Positions 62,140-64,000 of a stretch of 64,000 bases of DNA are shown here, in pieces. The number at the start of each line of letters is the position of its first letter. Position 1 is the first letter of the stretch. The DNA is from Psychrilyobacter atlanticus DSM 19335. Lineage in GTDB: Bacteria; Fusobacteriota; Fusobacteriia; Fusobacteriales; Fusobacteriaceae. Where the stretch lies: the NCBI RefSeq assembly GCF_000426625.1, contig NZ_KE384548.1, forward strand, positions 496,001-560,000, read 5' to 3'. The notes beneath the pieces are model-generated. The model made no database searches. It had not been told where the DNA came from and saw nothing but the letters and a program-made list of their open reading frames with translations. Made by a program: the position numbers and the translations under genes.

Positions 62140-62460
62140 ATGAATAATATAATTTTAACTTTTTTTATTCCTGTATTTGCAGCAATTGTAGTTCTTTTAA
62201 TTCTACCTATCTTAGTAATGAATTTAAAACAAATTGCAGCAAGACATACAAAAACAACAGATGAATTAATTAAAGAGTATGAACTTAAATTAAAAGACTT
62301 AAAAAATACAGCTGAAGTTGAAAAAAGTAATGAAGTCATAATAAAATCATTTTCTTTTTTAATCGATCATCCACGTTTTTTACAAAAACTAAAGGATGGT
62401 AAGTATGAAGAAAATTCAAGTTTTAAACAACAAATCATAGAAGTGTTAGAAAAAATTTAG
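62140..62460 (+). CDS. Membrane/coiled-coil protein, tandem copy 1
   Basis: This 106-residue protein behind AAAGGAG has one membrane helix (VFAAIVVLLILPILV) then MNLKQIAARHTKTTDELIKE and a helical tail. From NLKQIAAR onward it is nearly identical to the copy at 62658; only the membrane helix differs. The following 130 bases are a decayed copy of the virD4 start, so the whole unit was duplicated. Confidence 0.7.
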   Translation: MNNIILTFFIPVFAAIVVLLILPILVMNLKQIAARHTKTTDELIKEYELKLKDLKNTAEVEKSNEVIIKSFSFLIDHPRFLQKLKDGKYEENSSFKQQIIEVLEKI

Positions 62461-62464
62461 TTTG

Positions 62465-62605
62465 GAGGTAGTGAATAGGCAATGAAAAGAAAGAAATTAT
62501 CAATATTGCTGCCTTAATAACTTTTATCTTTGATTTACAATCTGAAAGCCAAATCATAAACATAGACTGTCATATAAAAATATCATTATTAAGTATATCC
62601 ATCAT
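62465..62605 (+). pseudogene. Decayed duplicate of the virD4 5' end
   Basis: GGAGGTAGTGAATAGGCAAT matches GGAGGTAGTGAATTGGCAAT at 62983 except that the TTG start has become TAG. Homology continues through AAATTATCAAT, CTTAATAACTTTTATCTTTG and CAAGCCAAA-like blocks with frame-breaking changes, then fades. Confidence 0.8.
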
Positions 62606-62657
62606 AACATCCTCTATTTAGGTATTTATCTTAGTAATGGAAAGGAGGCAAAATCAA

Positions 62658-62978
62658 ATGAATAATCCAGATTTTATTAGTTTTCTTTTAATGTTTACAG
62701 GAGTTTTATTTCTTTTATCTATATATATTTTTGTAATAAATTTAAAACAAATTGCGGCAAGACGTACAAAAACAACAGATGAATTAATTAAAGAGTGTGA
62801 ACTTAAATTAAAGAACTTAAAAAATACAGCTGAAGTTGAAAAAAGTAATGAAGTCATAATAAAATCATTTTCTTTTTTAATCGATCATCCATGCTTTTTA
62901 CAAAAACTAAAGGATGGTAAGTATGAAGAAAACTCAAGTTTTAAACAACAAATCATAGAAGTGTTAGAAAAAATGTAG
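62658..62978 (+). CDS. Membrane/coiled-coil protein, tandem copy 2
   Basis: ATG 62658 is correctly spaced from AAAGGAGGC. The 106-residue protein matches copy 1 from VINLKQIAARRTKTTDEL to the C-terminus with a handful of changes, while its membrane helix (FLLMFTGVLFLLSIYIFVI) is unrelated in sequence. Membrane-helix divergence with an identical tail suggests recombination between copies. It lies 16 bases before virD4; partner role unknown. Confidence 0.72.
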   Translation: MNNPDFISFLLMFTGVLFLLSIYIFVINLKQIAARRTKTTDELIKECELKLKNLKNTAEVEKSNEVIIKSFSFLIDHPCFLQKLKDGKYEENSSFKQQIIEVLEKM

Positions 62979-62994
62979 TTGGAGGTAGTGAATT

Positions 62995-64000
62995 GGCAAT
63001 AAAAAGAAAAAAATTATCAATAGCTGTTACCTTAATAACTTTTATCTTTGCTTTACAATTTGCAAGCCAAACATATGCTAAGTATACCAATTATCATAGG
63101 AGTTTAAGTAATCCTTTATTAGTTATAAAGTCAACTCCTATCTATCCTTTTTATAGTTTTTTCATATGGGGGATAAAAGGATTCTTTAAAAATACTCCCA
63201 TAGCTTTTGATAAAAGTATGAATTCTATATTTTTATCAGTTTTAGTTGGATTTATTATCCTAATCTTTTTAAATAAGAGTAAAAAACAATTAGACTCACA
63301 CGGTACTGCTAGGTGGGGAACAAAAGAAGATCTAAAAAAAGCTGAGTTATATCCAAATTTTAAAAAGATAAGAAACAGTTTGAAAAAAAGTGGAATGTGG
63401 AAGAGATACAGCAAAGTTCTCCCGAATGAAGAGTTAAAAAGGGATGGAGTAGTTTTAGGGTTAGATGATAAAAAGAATGAGATCTTAGATAGCAGTGTTA
63501 CACATATTACTCTCATGGCTCCTACAAGATCAGGGAAAGGTGTAGGTGTTATTATCCCTACACTTCTAACCTGGAAGCACTCAACTGTGGTAAATGACAT
63601 CAAAGGAGAGAACTTTCAGCTCACTGCTGCATATAGAGAAAAGGTATTAGGTCATAAATGTTTTAAGTTTGATCCAACTAATCCATATGATAGTTGTAGA
63701 TACAATCCTCTAAGAGAAATTAGAAAAGGAACAGTTTATGAATATCAAGACAGTATGGTAATAGCCGAGATAGTTTGTTCAGCAGAAAAAGAAGACCATT
63801 GGACTATATCAGCCAGAAAAATATTTTCAGGAGTATTGATGCACATTCTATATATCGAAGAGGAACCTACAATAGGTAAAGTTCTTAAGTTTCTAACTGA
63901 TCCTTCAAAAAATTTAGAAGAAAAGATGGAGGAGATAATTGAAACAAAACATACAGATGATTCTACACTTTTTGAAAAAATATATAATGATACAACAAAA
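62995..64000 (+). CDS. VirD4/TraG-family T4SS coupling protein, 5' part
   Basis: The TTG start at 62995 is six bases after GGAGGT; the frame stays open to the window end (335 codons). Two N-terminal membrane helices lie near residues 12-22 and 80-97. The soluble part has SHGTARWGTKEDLKKAE, the Walker A APTRSGKGVGVIIPTLL, VVNDIKGENFQLTAAYR and FDPTNPYDSCRYNPLREI, all VirD4/TraG hallmarks. This ATPase brings DNA and relaxase to the T4SS channel. The Walker B and C-terminus lie beyond the window. Confidence 0.94.

Noticed and set aside
1-64000. tRNA genes, CRISPR arrays, integrase/attachment sites
   Set aside because: No tRNA T-loop pattern in a cloverleaf, no regularly spaced repeats and no integrase gene were found; the edges of the conjugative element cannot be set from this window.

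Overview
The window is AT-rich DNA from a bacterium that is probably a member of the Fusobacteriota (Ilyobacter, Propionigenium or Psychrilyobacter type). I infer this from the very low GC, strong AGGAGG ribosome sites with frequent TTG/GTG starts, an outer-membrane chaperone/usher system and a Gram-negative-like T4SS. No rRNA, tRNA or CRISPR array was seen, so the taxonomic call is soft. Much of the window is accessory DNA with many decayed genes between intact blocks.

Layout. (1) 1-6.5 kb: the 3' end of an HD-GYP c-di-GMP phosphodiesterase gene, then a c-di-GMP-I riboswitch with its own terminator, placed ahead of a chaperone / major subunit / minor subunit / usher fimbrial operon. (2) 7-9.7 kb: a MarR-controlled membrane-fusion-protein + FUSC-like exporter. 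(3) 9.9-16 kb: an operon for an MFS exporter, a patatin lipase and a cyclopropane-fatty-acid synthase. It shares a palindromic operator with a nearby GntR/FCD regulator. The cfa-gntR segment was tandemly duplicated and has decayed. (4) 17-21.7 kb: an IS3 remnant, an AlbA/Schlafen-type ATP-binding protein, and a WYL regulator with a PfpI-like protein. (5) 21.9-31.4 kb: a complete yhf-type gene cluster (yhfZ, PRD protein, yhfU, yhfT, an extra amidase-like gene, php, yhfS, yhfX, yhfW) with nagB upstream.

(6) 32-46.5 kb: a defence-like island. A Fic protein is followed by two related TIR loci that face each other. Locus 1 (+, 33.96-39.7 kb) reads TIR(283 aa) - 3-segment membrane protein - ThsB-like TIR - membrane protein - ThsB-like TIR - TIR-SLOG fusion - broken membrane/coiled-coil gene. 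Locus 2 (-, 45.4-40.6 kb) has the same gene families: TIR(266 aa) - membrane protein (frameshifted) - ThsB-like TIR - TIR-SLOG - membrane protein (decayed) - ThsB-like TIR. A further TIR gene with a small partner lies upstream of it. I infer a Thoeris-like signalling system: TIR enzymes make a nucleotide signal, and a SLOG domain fused to another TIR domain, plus small membrane proteins, would respond. This architecture is the most novel thing in the window. Locus 1 is bracketed by ~220-300 bp direct repeats.

(7) 47.4-49.9 kb: an MFS exporter and a MerR-zinc-ribbon-methyltransferase fusion. (8) 50.2-53.4 kb: membrane-anchored NERD nuclease, an unknown protein and a Ser/Thr kinase, another likely defence cassette. 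(9) 53.5-64 kb: a plasmid or integrative-conjugative element backbone. It has an S24 repressor divergent from a Cro-like gene, a RepA_N replication initiator with internal iterons, ParA and partner, VirB2/VirB8/VirB9/VirB10-type transfer genes, and the start of a VirD4-type coupling protein that runs off the window. A tandem duplication precedes virD4.
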